Assembly: GCF_003951285.1 (NCBI RefSeq)
Contig: NZ_RXFQ01000016.1
Location: 62,001-126,000 of the forward strand
Length of the DNA: 64,000 bases
Direction of reading: 5' to 3'
Source: Variovorax beijingensis
GTDB lineage: Bacteria; Pseudomonadota; Gammaproteobacteria; Burkholderiales; Burkholderiaceae_C
Shown here: positions 1 through 8,720 of the stretch, piece by piece
Layout: each line of letters begins with the position of its first letter
Position numbering within the stretch: position 1 is the stretch's first letter
Translations under genes and position numbers: made by a program
Notes under the pieces: model-generated
The model's database searches: none
What the model was told of the DNA's origin: nothing
What the model saw: only the letters and a program-made list of their open reading frames with translations

Positions 1-643
1 CGATGTGCACGATGTTCTCGGTGAGCTCGTGGTCGCCGGCCGAGATCCACATCTTGTTGCCCGTGAGCCGATAGCGCGGCCCGAGCGGATCGCCCTGGTA
101 GTCGTCGCCATCGGGCACGGCGCGCGTGGCCACGTCGCTCAGCGACGAGCCGGCCTGCGGCTCGGACAGGCACATGGTGCCGGCCCAGCGGCCCGAGAAC
201 TCGTTCTTGGCGAACACTTCCTTCTGCATCTCGGTGCCGTGCACCATCAGCAGGTTGGCGTTGCCGCTGGTGAGCATGTTCGAGCCGATGCTGACCGACG
301 CCATCGCAAAGAAACTGTTGGCCGCGGCCTGCAGCGTGTAGGGCAGCTGCATGCCGCCGACGTCGTAGTCCTGCGCCGCGCTCATCATTCCCGATTCGAC
401 AAAAGCCCTGTGCGCATCGTGCGTGGCCTGGGGCAGCACGACCTTCTCGCCGTCGAAGTGCGGCTCCTGCGTATCGACGATGCGATTGGCCGGCGCGTAC
501 TTCTCGCGCGCAATGCGCTCGCAGGTGTCGAGCACCGCATCGAAGGTTTCGCGCGAATGGTCTGAAAAGCGCTCGCGCTGGCTCAGCGATTCCGCGTCGA
601 GCCAGTCGTAGAGCAGGAAGTCGATGGTGGGACGCAGGCTCAT
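1..643 (-). CDS. Acyl-CoA dehydrogenase, N-terminal 214 residues (3' end beyond the window)
   Basis: The protein starts MSLRPTIDFLLYDWLD at the ATG complementary to 641-643 and runs open off the left edge. It would catalyse the FAD-dependent first step of beta-oxidation. The visible part holds the N-terminal helical domain and the start of the beta domain. Family signatures seen are TMCLSEPQAGSSLSD and GNKMWISAGDHELTENI, which form the flavin and substrate pocket in this family. The 30-40 residue N-terminal extension (YDWLDAESLSQRERF) fits the FadE5-like long subfamily. It is the last visible gene of a leftward operon with thiolase, M20 peptidase and a FadJ-like protein. The catalytic glutamate would lie outside the window. 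Confidence 0.9.
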   Translation of the reverse strand, partial: MSLRPTIDFLLYDWLDAESLSQRERFSDHSRETFDAVLDTCERIAREKYAPANRIVDTQEPHFDGEKVVLPQATHDAHRAFVESGMMSAAQDYDVGGMQLPYTLQAAANSFFAMASVSIGSNMLTSGNANLLMVHGTEMQKEVFAKNEFSGRWAGTMCLSEPQAGSSLSDVATRAVPDGDDYQGDPLGPRYRLTGNKMWISAGDHELTENIVHI

Positions 644-685
644 GATCGATCTCGGTGTGAATGGATGCGCGGGTTCTGTGCCAGG

Positions 686-775
686 AACACCGCGGAACCG
701 GCTCTGCCGGGCCGCTGGTGTTGCCCCCGGAAGGGGGTTGGCGGAGGCGACACGCAGTGCGCCGCAGCCTGGGGG
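686..775. repeat. Dispersed GC-rich intergenic repeat, copy 1
   Basis: This 90-base block is nearly identical to 5748-5836 in the same orientation. It holds two potential hairpins. One is built around ACCGCGG...CCGCTGGT with an inner CCGG-CTCTG-CCGG. The other is CCCCC-GGAA-GGGGG. It begins four bases after the thiolase stop codon, reading leftward. It does not code for protein. A role in transcript ending or 3'-end stability is inference. Confidence 0.8.
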
Positions 776-779
776 AAAG

Positions 780-1955
780 TCAGATGATTTCGAAGACGCC
801 CGCGGCACCCATGCCGCCGCCGATGCACATCGTGACCAGCACCTTCTTTGCGCCGCGGCGCTTGCCTTCGATGAGCGCATGGCCGGTCAGGCGCTGGCCG
901 CTCACGCCGTAGGGGTGGCCCACGGCAATGGCGCCGCCGTCGACGTTCAGGCGGTCGCCCGGAATGCCGAGCTTGTCGCGGCAATAGATCACCTGCACCG
1001 CGAAGGCCTCATTGAGTTCCCACAGGTCGATGTCGTTGACCGTGAGGCCCAGGCGCTTGAGCACCTTCGGGATCGCGAACACCGGGCCGATGCCCATTTC
1101 GTCGGGCTCGCAGCCGGCCACGGCAAAGCCAAGGAAGCGGCCGAGCGGCTTCAGGCCCTTCTGCTGCGCGTACTTCTCGTCGACCACCACGCAGGCACCG
1201 CCGCCGTCGGAGAACTGGCTCGCGTTGCCCGCCGAGATCAGACCGCCGGGCAGCGCCGAACGGATGCCGCTGATGCCTTCCTTGGTGGTGCCGGGGCGGA
1301 TGCCTTCGTCGTTCTCGACGGTGACTTCCTTGGTGCGCAGGCCCATCACGGGATCGGCCACGCCGGCCAGCACGGTGATGGGGGCGATCTCGTCCTTGAA
1401 GCGGCCGGCCTCGAGCGCGGCGGTGGCCTTCTGCTGGCTGGCGGCGCCGTACTCGTCCATGGCGTCGCGGCCGATGTTGTAGCGCTTGGCGACCTGCTCG
1501 GCCGTCTGCAGCATGTTCCAGTAGATCTCGGGCTTGTGCTTCACGAGCCAGGGGTCAGCCAGCATGTGCTTGTTGGCTTCGTTCTGCACGCACGAGATGC
1601 TCTCCACGCCGCCAGCCACGTACACCTCGCCCTCGCCCGCGATGATGCGCTGGGCGGCGGTGGCGATGGTCTGCAGGCCCGACGAGCAGAAGCGGTTGAT
1701 GGTCATGCCCGAGGTGGTCACCGGGCAGCCGGCGCGCAGCGCGATCTGGCGCGCGATGTTGGAGCCGGTGGCGCCCTCGGGCGTGGCGCAGCCCATGATC
1801 ACGTCGTCGACTTCGGCGGCTTCGATGCCGGCGCGCGCAATGGCGTGCTGCACGGCATGGCCGCCGAGCGTGGCGCCGTGCGTCATGTTGAAGGCACCCT
1901 TCCAGCTCTTCGCGAGCGGCGTGCGGGCGGTGGAAACGATGACGGCGCTGGTCAT
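780..1955 (-). CDS. Acetyl-CoA C-acyltransferase (thiolase), 391 aa
   Basis: This is a biosynthetic/degradative thiolase that cleaves 3-ketoacyl-CoA to acetyl-CoA, the last step of beta-oxidation. The nucleophilic cysteine is C90 in NRFCSSGLQTI. The other catalytic residues are H347 in GHPYGVSG and C377 in CIGGGMGAAG. Length and both halves of the fold are complete. It lies 43 bases after the M20 peptidase gene and before the acyl-CoA dehydrogenase on the same strand. A fadA-type role with the FadJ-like protein of the same cluster is likely, but the exact chain-length preference cannot be read from sequence. Confidence 0.93.
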   Translation of the reverse strand: MTSAVIVSTARTPLAKSWKGAFNMTHGATLGGHAVQHAIARAGIEAAEVDDVIMGCATPEGATGSNIARQIALRAGCPVTTSGMTINRFCSSGLQTIATAAQRIIAGEGEVYVAGGVESISCVQNEANKHMLADPWLVKHKPEIYWNMLQTAEQVAKRYNIGRDAMDEYGAASQQKATAALEAGRFKDEIAPITVLAGVADPVMGLRTKEVTVENDEGIRPGTTKEGISGIRSALPGGLISAGNASQFSDGGGACVVVDEKYAQQKGLKPLGRFLGFAVAGCEPDEMGIGPVFAIPKVLKRLGLTVNDIDLWELNEAFAVQVIYCRDKLGIPGDRLNVDGGAIAVGHPYGVSGQRLTGHALIEGKRRGAKKVLVTMCIGGGMGAAGVFEII

Positions 1956-1998
1956 GGTGAGGTCCTTTGAAGATGGAAGGGAAAGAGGGTTGTGGTCG

Positions 1999-3474
1999 TC
2001 ATTGCGCCGGCGCGGCGTTGCCGTTGCGCAGGAGCTGGTGATAGAAGCCGATCATCTCGCCGTAGTTGGCGATGGAGACGCGCTCGTTGTTGCCATGGAA
2101 GCGCGCGAGGTCCTCGCCCTTCATGCGCAGCGGCGAGAAGCGGTAGACGGCATCGCTCACGAGGCTGAAGTGGCGCGAATCGGTGGCGGCCGTCATGAGG
2201 CCGGGCGCCACCACCACATCGGGGAACGACTGGCGCACCGCCTGCTGGATCGCGCGGTAGCCCGTGCTGTCGGTCGGCGACACGGGCGAAGGCTCCGAGT
2301 TGCCGGGGTAGCGCTTGATCTTGATCTCGTCGTTGCCCAGGCTCTTGCGCAGATGGGCTTCCACACTGTCGATGCTGTCGCCCGGCAGGATGCGGAAGTT
2401 GACCGCCGCCTCGGCGCGGCCGGGCAGCACGTTGTCCTTGTTGCCGGCGCGCACGATGGTGAGCGCCGTGGTCGTGCGCAGCATTGCGTTGCTGCTCGGG
2501 CTTTTCTCGAGCTGGCCGCGCACCAGCGGCTCGGTGAGCCACAGGTTGGAGAGCATCACGCGGTTGACGCCGCCCATCTCGGGCGCGAGCGCGCCGAACA
2601 TCTGCGCCGCCACGCCCCGGATGCCGCCGGGCATCGGGTTGGCCTCGAGCCGCGCGAGCGCCGCGCTCATGCTGCCGATGGCGCTGCGCTGCGGCGGCAT
2701 CGACGAATGGCCGGGCGCGGTGTCGAGCGAGAGAAAGAAAGTGCCGTAGCCCTTCTCGGCCAGGCCGATGAGCGCCGCGGGCTTCGACAGGCCGGGCAGC
2801 ACGCCGTCGAGGATCAGCAGGCCCTCGTCGAGCACCCAGTCGAGCCGCACGTTGCGCGACTTGAGCAGTTCGGCAATGGGCTGCGCGCCGCGCAGGCCGC
2901 TCACCTCCTCGTCGTCACCCATCACGAGGTAGACGGTCTGCCTCGGCTGGAAGCCGCTCGCGACCAGCAGCTCGATGGCCTCCATCTGCGCGAACAGGTT
3001 GCTCTTGTTGTCGAGCGTGCCGCGGCCCCAGACGAAGCCATCCTTGATCTCGCCCGCGAAGGGGTCGACCGTCCAAGCCTTCTCGGTACCCGGGGCGATG
3101 GGCACCATGTCCTGGTGCGCCATCAGCGCGACGGGCCTGGCCTGCGGATCGCTGCCGGCCCATGTGTAGAGCAGCGCCCTGTTGCCGACCACTTCCTTCT
3201 TGAGGGTGGCGTGGAGCTTGGGGAACTGCTGCGCGAGGTAGGCATGCAGCTTGTCGAACTCGGCCAGGTTCGCAGCCGGGTCGTCGAGGCTGGACACCGT
3301 GCGGATCGGAATCGCGCCGGCCAGCCGCTTCGCGGCCGCCTGCAGGTCGATGTCCAGCCTGGGTGCGGGCGCCACCGCCAGCTGCCGCGATGGCGTGGTC
3401 CAGGTCTTGACCGCCACGGCGGCCGCCAATGCCAGCAGCACCAGCAGCAGCCCGAGAAAGATGCGTTTCAACAT
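1999..3474 (-). CDS. M20 family metallopeptidase, membrane-anchored, 491 aa
   Basis: The protein resembles carboxypeptidase S-type M20 peptidases, which hydrolyse N-acyl amino acids or dipeptides. Residues 1-25 form a hydrophobic signal anchor after MLKR, so the enzyme probably acts in the periplasm. Metal-binding signatures are H120/D122 in ALMAHQDMVP, D155 in GRGTLDNKSN, E189/E190 in GDDEEVSG, and a late histidine in TDSRHFS. The dimerisation domain lies between. It sits 23 bases downstream of the FadJ-like gene and upstream of thiolase, inside a fatty-acid degradation operon. That fits N-acyl amino-acid cleavage, but this is inference. Confidence 0.88.
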   Translation of the reverse strand: MLKRIFLGLLLVLLALAAAVAVKTWTTPSRQLAVAPAPRLDIDLQAAAKRLAGAIPIRTVSSLDDPAANLAEFDKLHAYLAQQFPKLHATLKKEVVGNRALLYTWAGSDPQARPVALMAHQDMVPIAPGTEKAWTVDPFAGEIKDGFVWGRGTLDNKSNLFAQMEAIELLVASGFQPRQTVYLVMGDDEEVSGLRGAQPIAELLKSRNVRLDWVLDEGLLILDGVLPGLSKPAALIGLAEKGYGTFFLSLDTAPGHSSMPPQRSAIGSMSAALARLEANPMPGGIRGVAAQMFGALAPEMGGVNRVMLSNLWLTEPLVRGQLEKSPSSNAMLRTTTALTIVRAGNKDNVLPGRAEAAVNFRILPGDSIDSVEAHLRKSLGNDEIKIKRYPGNSEPSPVSPTDSTGYRAIQQAVRQSFPDVVVAPGLMTAATDSRHFSLVSDAVYRFSPLRMKGEDLARFHGNNERVSIANYGEMIGFYHQLLRNGNAAPAQ

Positions 3475-3497
3475 GGGCGGCCTGAATCCCTTCGCGG

Positions 3498-5603
3498 TCA
3501 GCTGAACTGCTTGCCTTCGGCGACCAGCTTCTGGATCAGCGGCGCGGGCTGCCAGAACTCGGCGTCGTCGCGCGGGTTCCTGGCAAAGCGCTTCATGGTT
3601 TCGGCCACGTTGTACAGGCCGACCTGCGATGCGTAGTGCATGGGGCCGCCGCGCCAGATCGGGAAGCCATAGCCGGTGAGGTACACCATGTCGATGTCGC
3701 CCGCCTTCGAGGCAATGCCGTCCTCCAGGATGTGCGCGCCTTCATTGACCAGTGCATAGACCAGGCGCTGCACGATCTCTTCGTCTGAGATCTTGCGCGG
3801 CGTGATGCCCAGTTCCTTGCGGTGGTCCTCGATCATCTTGTTGACGAGCTCCGACGGAATCGCGTCGCGCTTGCCGGCCTGGTAGTCGTACCACCCTGCC
3901 CCAGTCTTCTGGCCGAAGCGGCCCAGTTCGCAGAGCTTGTCGGCCGTGCCGCTGTACTTCATGTCCGGATACTCCACGGCGCGGCGCTTGCGAATCGCCC
4001 AGCCGATGTCGTTGCCGGCCAGGTCGCCCATGCGGAACGGGCCCATGGCAAAGCCGAACTTCTCGACGGCCTTGTCGACCTGCTGCGGCGTGGCGCCCTC
4101 GTCCAGCAGGAAGCCCGCCTGGCGCGAGTACTGCTCGATCATGCGGTTGCCGATGAAGCCGTCGCACACGCCCGAGACCACGGCCGTCTTCCTGATCTTC
4201 TTGCCAATGTCCATGACCGTAGCCAGGACGTCCTTGGCCGTTTCCTTGCCGCGCACCACCTCGAGCAGCTTCATCACGTTGGCCGGGCTGAAGAAGTGCA
4301 TGCCGACCACGTCCCGCGGACGCTGGGTGAAGGCTGCGATCTTGTCGACGTCGAGCGTCGAGGTGTTGGAAGCCAGGATGGCGCCCTTTTTGGCGACGCG
4401 GTCGAGCTCCTTGAACACCTTCTCCTTCACGCCGAGTTCCTCGAACACCGCTTCTATGATCAGGTCGGCATCCTTCAGGTCGTTGTAGTCGAGCGTGGTG
4501 CTCAAAAGCGCCATGCGCTGCTCGTACTTGTCCTGCTTGAGCTTGCCCTTCTTGACCTGGGATTCGTAGTTCTTGCGGATGGTCGCAATGCCGCGGTCGA
4601 GCGCTTCCTGCTTCATCTCGAGAATCTTCACGGGGATGCCCGCGTTCAGGAAGTTCATCGAGATGCCGCCGCCCATGGTGCCGGCGCCGATCACGCCCAC
4701 CGACTTGATCTCTCGCTTGGGCGTGTCGTCGGGCACGTCGGGGATCTTGGAGGCCGCGCGCTCGGCCATGAACAGGTGGCGCAGCGCCAGCGATTCGGGC
4801 GTGAACATCAGCGCGGTGAAGATCCGGCGCTCTTCGGCCATGCCTTCGTCGAACTTCATCCGGGTGGCGGCCTGCACCGCGTCGACGCACTTGAGCGGCG
4901 CCGGGTAGTTCTTCGACATGCCGCCGACCATGTTCTTCGCGAACTGGAAGTAGGCATCGCCCTGCGGGTGCTTGCACGGCAGGTTGCGCACCAGCGGCAG
5001 CGCTTCACCGGTCTTGCCCGCAACGCCCTTGGCGAATGCAACGGCTTCCTCGAACACCGATTCGGGCGAGGCGGCGAGCTTGTCGAACAGCTTCTGGCCC
5101 GGCAGGCTGGCCAGCAGTTCGCTCTTGACGGGCTCGCCGCTCACGATCATGTTGAGCGCGGTCTCCACGCCCAGCACGCGCGGCAGGCGCTGCGTGCCGC
5201 CGGCGCCGGGAATCAGGCCCAGCTTGACCTCGGGCAGCGCAATGCTGGTGCCGGGCGCCGCCACGCGGTAGTGGCAGCCGAGCGCCAGCTCGAGGCCGCC
5301 GCCCATGCACACCGAATGGATCGCCGCGACGATCGGCTTGGGCGAAGCCTCGAGCGCGAGGATCACGCTCAGCAGGTTGGGCTCCTGCAGCGCCTTGGGC
5401 GTGCCGAATTCCTTGATGTCCGCGCCGCCCGAGAACGCCTTGCCGGCACCGGTGATGACGATGGCCTTGACGGCATCATCGGCATTGGCCTTCGCGAGCC
5501 CATCGGTGATGCCGATGCGGGTCGAGAAACCGAGACCGTTGACCGGAGGGTTGGTCAGTGTGATCACGGCGACATCGCCGAGCACTTTGTATTCAGCCGT
5601 CAT
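3498..5603 (-). CDS. Bifunctional enoyl-CoA hydratase / 3-hydroxyacyl-CoA dehydrogenase (FadJ-like), 701 aa
   Basis: The protein catalyses the hydration and NAD-dependent oxidation steps of beta-oxidation. Residues 1-190 form a crotonase domain with oxyanion motif SGGADIKEFG and LPEVKLGLIPGAGGTQ. Residues about 300-480 form the NAD-binding dehydrogenase domain (VGVIGAGTMGGGIS, then GMHFFSPANVMKLLEVV). Two C-terminal 3HCDH repeats follow. The length (701 aa) and fold order match the peroxisomal-type bifunctional enzyme more than FadB. It is the first gene of the leftward fad cluster. A candidate promoter lies at 5664-5691. Confidence 0.92.
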   Translation of the reverse strand: MTAEYKVLGDVAVITLTNPPVNGLGFSTRIGITDGLAKANADDAVKAIVITGAGKAFSGGADIKEFGTPKALQEPNLLSVILALEASPKPIVAAIHSVCMGGGLELALGCHYRVAAPGTSIALPEVKLGLIPGAGGTQRLPRVLGVETALNMIVSGEPVKSELLASLPGQKLFDKLAASPESVFEEAVAFAKGVAGKTGEALPLVRNLPCKHPQGDAYFQFAKNMVGGMSKNYPAPLKCVDAVQAATRMKFDEGMAEERRIFTALMFTPESLALRHLFMAERAASKIPDVPDDTPKREIKSVGVIGAGTMGGGISMNFLNAGIPVKILEMKQEALDRGIATIRKNYESQVKKGKLKQDKYEQRMALLSTTLDYNDLKDADLIIEAVFEELGVKEKVFKELDRVAKKGAILASNTSTLDVDKIAAFTQRPRDVVGMHFFSPANVMKLLEVVRGKETAKDVLATVMDIGKKIRKTAVVSGVCDGFIGNRMIEQYSRQAGFLLDEGATPQQVDKAVEKFGFAMGPFRMGDLAGNDIGWAIRKRRAVEYPDMKYSGTADKLCELGRFGQKTGAGWYDYQAGKRDAIPSELVNKMIEDHRKELGITPRKISDEEIVQRLVYALVNEGAHILEDGIASKAGDIDMVYLTGYGFPIWRGGPMHYASQVGLYNVAETMKRFARNPRDDAEFWQPAPLIQKLVAEGKQFS

Positions 5604-5663
5604 GCTGCGTTCCTTGGTGTGTGAAGAAAAAGAAGAAAAAGCACGAGTGTTCTTTTTCGAGGG

Positions 5664-5691
5664 ATTCTAGGCGTTTCGCGTGGCTCAACAA
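5664..5691 (-). promoter_or_regulatory. Candidate promoter of the fad operon
   Basis: Read leftward, TTGTTG (5686-5691) is followed by 16 bases and TAGAAT (5664-5669). The boxes lie about 60 bases before the FadJ-like start codon. The match is fair for a housekeeping sigma promoter, and no experimental signal is implied. Confidence 0.45.
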
Positions 5692-5747
5692 TGGCACGCA
5701 GTCGCTGTCGAGACAAGACTCATGAAATGGTTACAGGCCATTCCAGA

Positions 5748-5836
5748 AACACCGCGGAACCGGCTCTGCCGGGCCGCTGGTGTTGCCCCCGGCGAGGGGG
5801 TGGGAGAAGCGACACGAAGTGCGCGAAGCCTGGGGG
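5748..5836. repeat. Dispersed GC-rich intergenic repeat, copy 2
   Basis: This is the second copy of the element at 686-775. The first 46 or so bases are the same, and there are a few differences in the right part. It begins six bases after the livF stop codon, so both copies take the same place relative to a leftward gene. Both hairpins are kept despite the changes (CCCCC-GGCGA-GGGGG here). Confidence 0.8.
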
Positions 5837-5842
5837 TGAGCC

Positions 5843-6538
5843 CTAAACCTCTAGCCACTCTTTGCGAGTGGTTGCGTCGGCACGCAGGCTGTCGGGCGTG
5901 CCATCGAACACGATGCTGCCGTGGCCCATGACGAGCGCACGGTCCGAGATCTGCATCGCGATGGTCAGCTTCTGCTCGATCAGCAGCACCGAGATGCCCT
6001 TGTCCTTGAGCGTCTTCAGGTACTGCCCCACCAGCTCGACGATCTTGGGTGCGAGGCCTTCGGTGGGCTCGTCGATGATGATCAGGTCGGGGTCGCCCAT
6101 CAGCGTGCGGCACAGCGTGAGCATCTGCTGCTCGCCGCCCGAGAGCACGCCGGCCTCGGTGTGCTGGCGCTCCTTCAGGCGCGGGAACATGCCGTACATG
6201 TCGTCGAAGGACCAGCGGCTTCCCTTGCCCGTGCCCTTCTGGCCCAAGAGCAGGTTCTGGTGCACCGTGAGCTTGGGAAAGATGTCGCGGTTCTCGGGCA
6301 CGTAGCCGATGCCCAGATGCGCGATCTCGTAGGCCTTCCGGCGCAGGATGTCCTGGTCCTTCCAGCGCAGCGTGCCTTCGGCATGCACCAGGCCCATGAT
6401 GGCCTTGGCGGTGGTCGAGCGGCCCGAGCCGTTGCGGCCCAGCAGCGCGACGATCTCGCCGGCGCCCACGTTGAAGGAAACGCCATGCAGCACATGGCTC
6501 TTGCCGTAGTAGGCGTGGATGTCGTGAAGCTTCAGCAT
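5843..6538 (-). CDS. livF: Branched-chain amino-acid ABC transporter ATP-binding protein LivF, 231 aa
   Basis: This is one of two cytoplasmic ATPases of a Liv-type importer. It starts MLKLHDIHAYYGKSHVLHG at 6538; the open frame upstream is only read-through of an intergenic repeat. The Q-loop region, signature LSGGEQQMLTL and Walker B LIIIDEPTEGLAP are intact. The Walker A motif reads GRNGSGRSTT, with arginine in place of the usual lysine (codon CGC). Whether this subunit still hydrolyses ATP is uncertain. It is the last gene of livK-H-M-G-F, separated from livG by a repeat element. Confidence 0.92.
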   Translation of the reverse strand: MLKLHDIHAYYGKSHVLHGVSFNVGAGEIVALLGRNGSGRSTTAKAIMGLVHAEGTLRWKDQDILRRKAYEIAHLGIGYVPENRDIFPKLTVHQNLLLGQKGTGKGSRWSFDDMYGMFPRLKERQHTEAGVLSGGEQQMLTLCRTLMGDPDLIIIDEPTEGLAPKIVELVGQYLKTLKDKGISVLLIEQKLTIAMQISDRALVMGHGSIVFDGTPDSLRADATTRKEWLEV

Positions 6539-6539
6539 G

Positions 6540-6623
6540 TCAGGTCTCCCGCCGGGCCGCCCCAAGGGAGGCCGCGCCCCCTTGGGGGGGCAGCGAATAC
6601 ACGAAGTGATGAGAGTGGGGGCA
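6540..6623. repeat. Palindromic intergenic element between livG and livF
   Basis: This 84-base stretch between the livG stop and the livF start holds a long inverted repeat. CCCCAAGGG (6560-6568) faces CCCTTGGGG (6579-6587) across a 10-base loop. It looks like another dispersed Comamonadaceae spacer repeat but has no second copy here. The livF start codon lies right beside it. Confidence 0.55.
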
Positions 6624-7400
6624 TCAGTGTCCCGCCCCCTGTGCGTCGGCGACCGAGGAGCCCAGGTAAGCCTCCTGCACGCGTGCATTCGCACGAACGG
6701 CAGCAGGCGTGTCGAAGGCAATGACCTCGCCATACACCACCACCGCGATCTTGTCGGCCAGCCCGAAGACCACGCCCATGTCGTGCTCCACCGTCAGCAG
6801 CGTCTTGCCGACCGTCACGTGCTTGATCAGCGAGATGAAGTGCGCCGTCTCGGTCTTGCTCATGCCGGCCGTCGGCTCGTCCAGGAGAATGACGCCGGCG
6901 CCGCCCGCAATGGTCACGCCGATCTCGAGCGCGCGCTGCTCCGCATAGGTGAGGTTCACCGCATGCACGTCGCGCTTGCGCTGCAGGCCGATCTGCTTGA
7001 TGAGCTCTTCGGTGCGCGCGTTGGCATCGTCCAGGTTCGAGAGAAAGCGCAGGAAGGTGTAGCGGTAGCCCAGGCTCCACAGCACGCCGCAGCGCAGGTT
7101 CTCGAACACGCTGAGCTTCGGGAAGATGTTGGTGATCTGGAAGCTGCGCGACAGGCCCAGCCGGTTGATCTCGTAGGGCTTCTTGCCATCGATGCGCTGG
7201 CCGCTCAGCAGCACCTCGCCGCTCGTGGGCGCGAGCCGCCCGCTGATCAGGTTGAACAGCGTCGACTTGCCCGCCCCGTTCGGGCCGATGATGGCCACGC
7301 GTTCCCCGGCCTTTACGGCCAGGTCCACGCCGCGGATGATCTCGGTCTTGCCGAAATTCTTGCGCAGCGACTTCAGTTCCAATGCGAATTGCGCGCTCAT
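6624..7400 (-). CDS. livG: Branched-chain amino-acid ABC transporter ATP-binding protein LivG, 258 aa
   Basis: This is the partner ATPase of LivF. Walker A is canonical, GPNGAGKSTLFNLISG. The signature region reads LTYAEQRALEIG and Walker B VILLDEPTAGMS, as usual in LivG. The C-terminal LivG extension (AYLGSSVAD) is present. The start codon overlaps the livM stop as TAATG, which suggests translational coupling. Confidence 0.94.
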   Translation of the reverse strand: MSAQFALELKSLRKNFGKTEIIRGVDLAVKAGERVAIIGPNGAGKSTLFNLISGRLAPTSGEVLLSGQRIDGKKPYEINRLGLSRSFQITNIFPKLSVFENLRCGVLWSLGYRYTFLRFLSNLDDANARTEELIKQIGLQRKRDVHAVNLTYAEQRALEIGVTIAGGAGVILLDEPTAGMSKTETAHFISLIKHVTVGKTLLTVEHDMGVVFGLADKIAVVVYGEVIAFDTPAAVRANARVQEAYLGSSVADAQGAGH

Positions 7401-8716
7401 TACGCAGCCTCCCGGCGCTTGATTTCTGCTTCGATCTCTTCCTGCGCCTGGCCCCAGGCACGCACGAAGCGGCGGCGCGCCACCTCCAGCGCTGCCAGGC
7501 CCACGGCCAGGATCGCGGCGGCGCCAAGCCAGCTTGCCGTGCCCGAGGTGTCGAGCGCCACACCGAAGAAGTTCAGGGTGGGTCCGAGCGCCGAGTTCAA
7601 CTGGATGTGATAGATCATCTCGATCAGCGCGGCAGCGCCGACCACCACCGGCACCAGCGCCACGGCCAGCGCGACGTACAGCAGCCAGAAGCGGCCGAAC
7701 TTGCCGAACTTGGCGACCCTCAGGTTCATCATCACCAGGCTGGCGATGCCGCCGGGCGCGAACATCACCATGAACACGAACACCAGGCCGAAATAGAGCT
7801 GCCAGGCCTTCGAGAGCTCTGACAGCAGGATCGACGCGAACACCAGCAGCACCGCGCCGATGATCGGCCCGAAGAAGAACACCGCGCCGCCCAGGAAGGT
7901 GAACAGCAGGTAGCCGCCCGAGCGGATGGCGCTCAGGCTGTCGGCCGCATTCACGATCTCGAAGTTGATCGACGCCAGCCCGCCGCCAATGCCCGCGAAG
8001 AAGCCCGCGATGATGAAGGCGAAGTACCGCACGCGCTGCGTGTTGTAGCCGATGAACTCCACGCGCTCCGGGTTGTCGCGCACCGCGTTCAGCATGCGGC
8101 CGAGCGGCGTGCCGGTGAAGGCATACATGAGCGCGGTGCAGACGAAGCAGTAGGCGGCGATCAGGTAGTACACCTGGATCTGCGGGCCGAAGTTGAAGCC
8201 GAAGAAAGTCGGGCCGTAGACCCGGTCGGTGGTGATGCCGCCCTCGCCGCCGAAGAAGCTCGGGAACATCAGCGCCATGGAGGCCACCAGCTCGCCGATG
8301 CCCAGAGTGATCATCGCGAAGGTGGTGCCCGACTTCTTCGTGGTGACGAAGCCCAGCAGGATGGCAAAGAACATGCCGGCCAGGCCGCCCACCAGGGGAA
8401 TGGCCACGAGCGGAATCTGCAGCCCGCCCTTGTCGCCCATGTTCATCACGTGGATGGCAAGGAAGGAACCGAGCCCGACGTAGACGGCATGGCCGAAGCT
8501 CAGCATGCCGCCCTGTCCCAGCAGGATGTTGTAGCTCAGGCAGATGATGATCAGGTAACCCATCTGCGAGAGCATGGTGAGCGCCAGGCTGCTCTTGAAC
8601 ATCAGCGGCGAGACGATCAGCACGATCGCGAACAGCGACCAGATCAGGAAGCGCCCGATGTTCCAGGGCTTGAAGCGGTAGTACTGCGTCGGGGTCGTGG
8701 TTGTTGTCGTTGTCAT
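7400..8716 (-). CDS. livM: Branched-chain amino-acid ABC transporter permease LivM, 438 aa
   Basis: This is an inner-membrane permease with about eight to ten hydrophobic segments and the LivM loop GYNTQRVRYFAFIIAG. I chose the ATG at 8716 (MTTTTTTTPTQYYRFK) over an upstream one at 8740. It follows the livH stop by four bases and has GGGAGGA about ten bases upstream. The protein is longer than E. coli LivM mainly at the C-terminus, which carries an extra hydrophobic stretch and a charged tail (EEIEAEIKRREAA). Confidence 0.92.
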   Translation of the reverse strand: MTTTTTTTPTQYYRFKPWNIGRFLIWSLFAIVLIVSPLMFKSSLALTMLSQMGYLIIICLSYNILLGQGGMLSFGHAVYVGLGSFLAIHVMNMGDKGGLQIPLVAIPLVGGLAGMFFAILLGFVTTKKSGTTFAMITLGIGELVASMALMFPSFFGGEGGITTDRVYGPTFFGFNFGPQIQVYYLIAAYCFVCTALMYAFTGTPLGRMLNAVRDNPERVEFIGYNTQRVRYFAFIIAGFFAGIGGGLASINFEIVNAADSLSAIRSGGYLLFTFLGGAVFFFGPIIGAVLLVFASILLSELSKAWQLYFGLVFVFMVMFAPGGIASLVMMNLRVAKFGKFGRFWLLYVALAVALVPVVVGAAALIEMIYHIQLNSALGPTLNFFGVALDTSGTASWLGAAAILAVGLAALEVARRRFVRAWGQAQEEIEAEIKRREAA

Positions 8717-8720
8717 GGCT

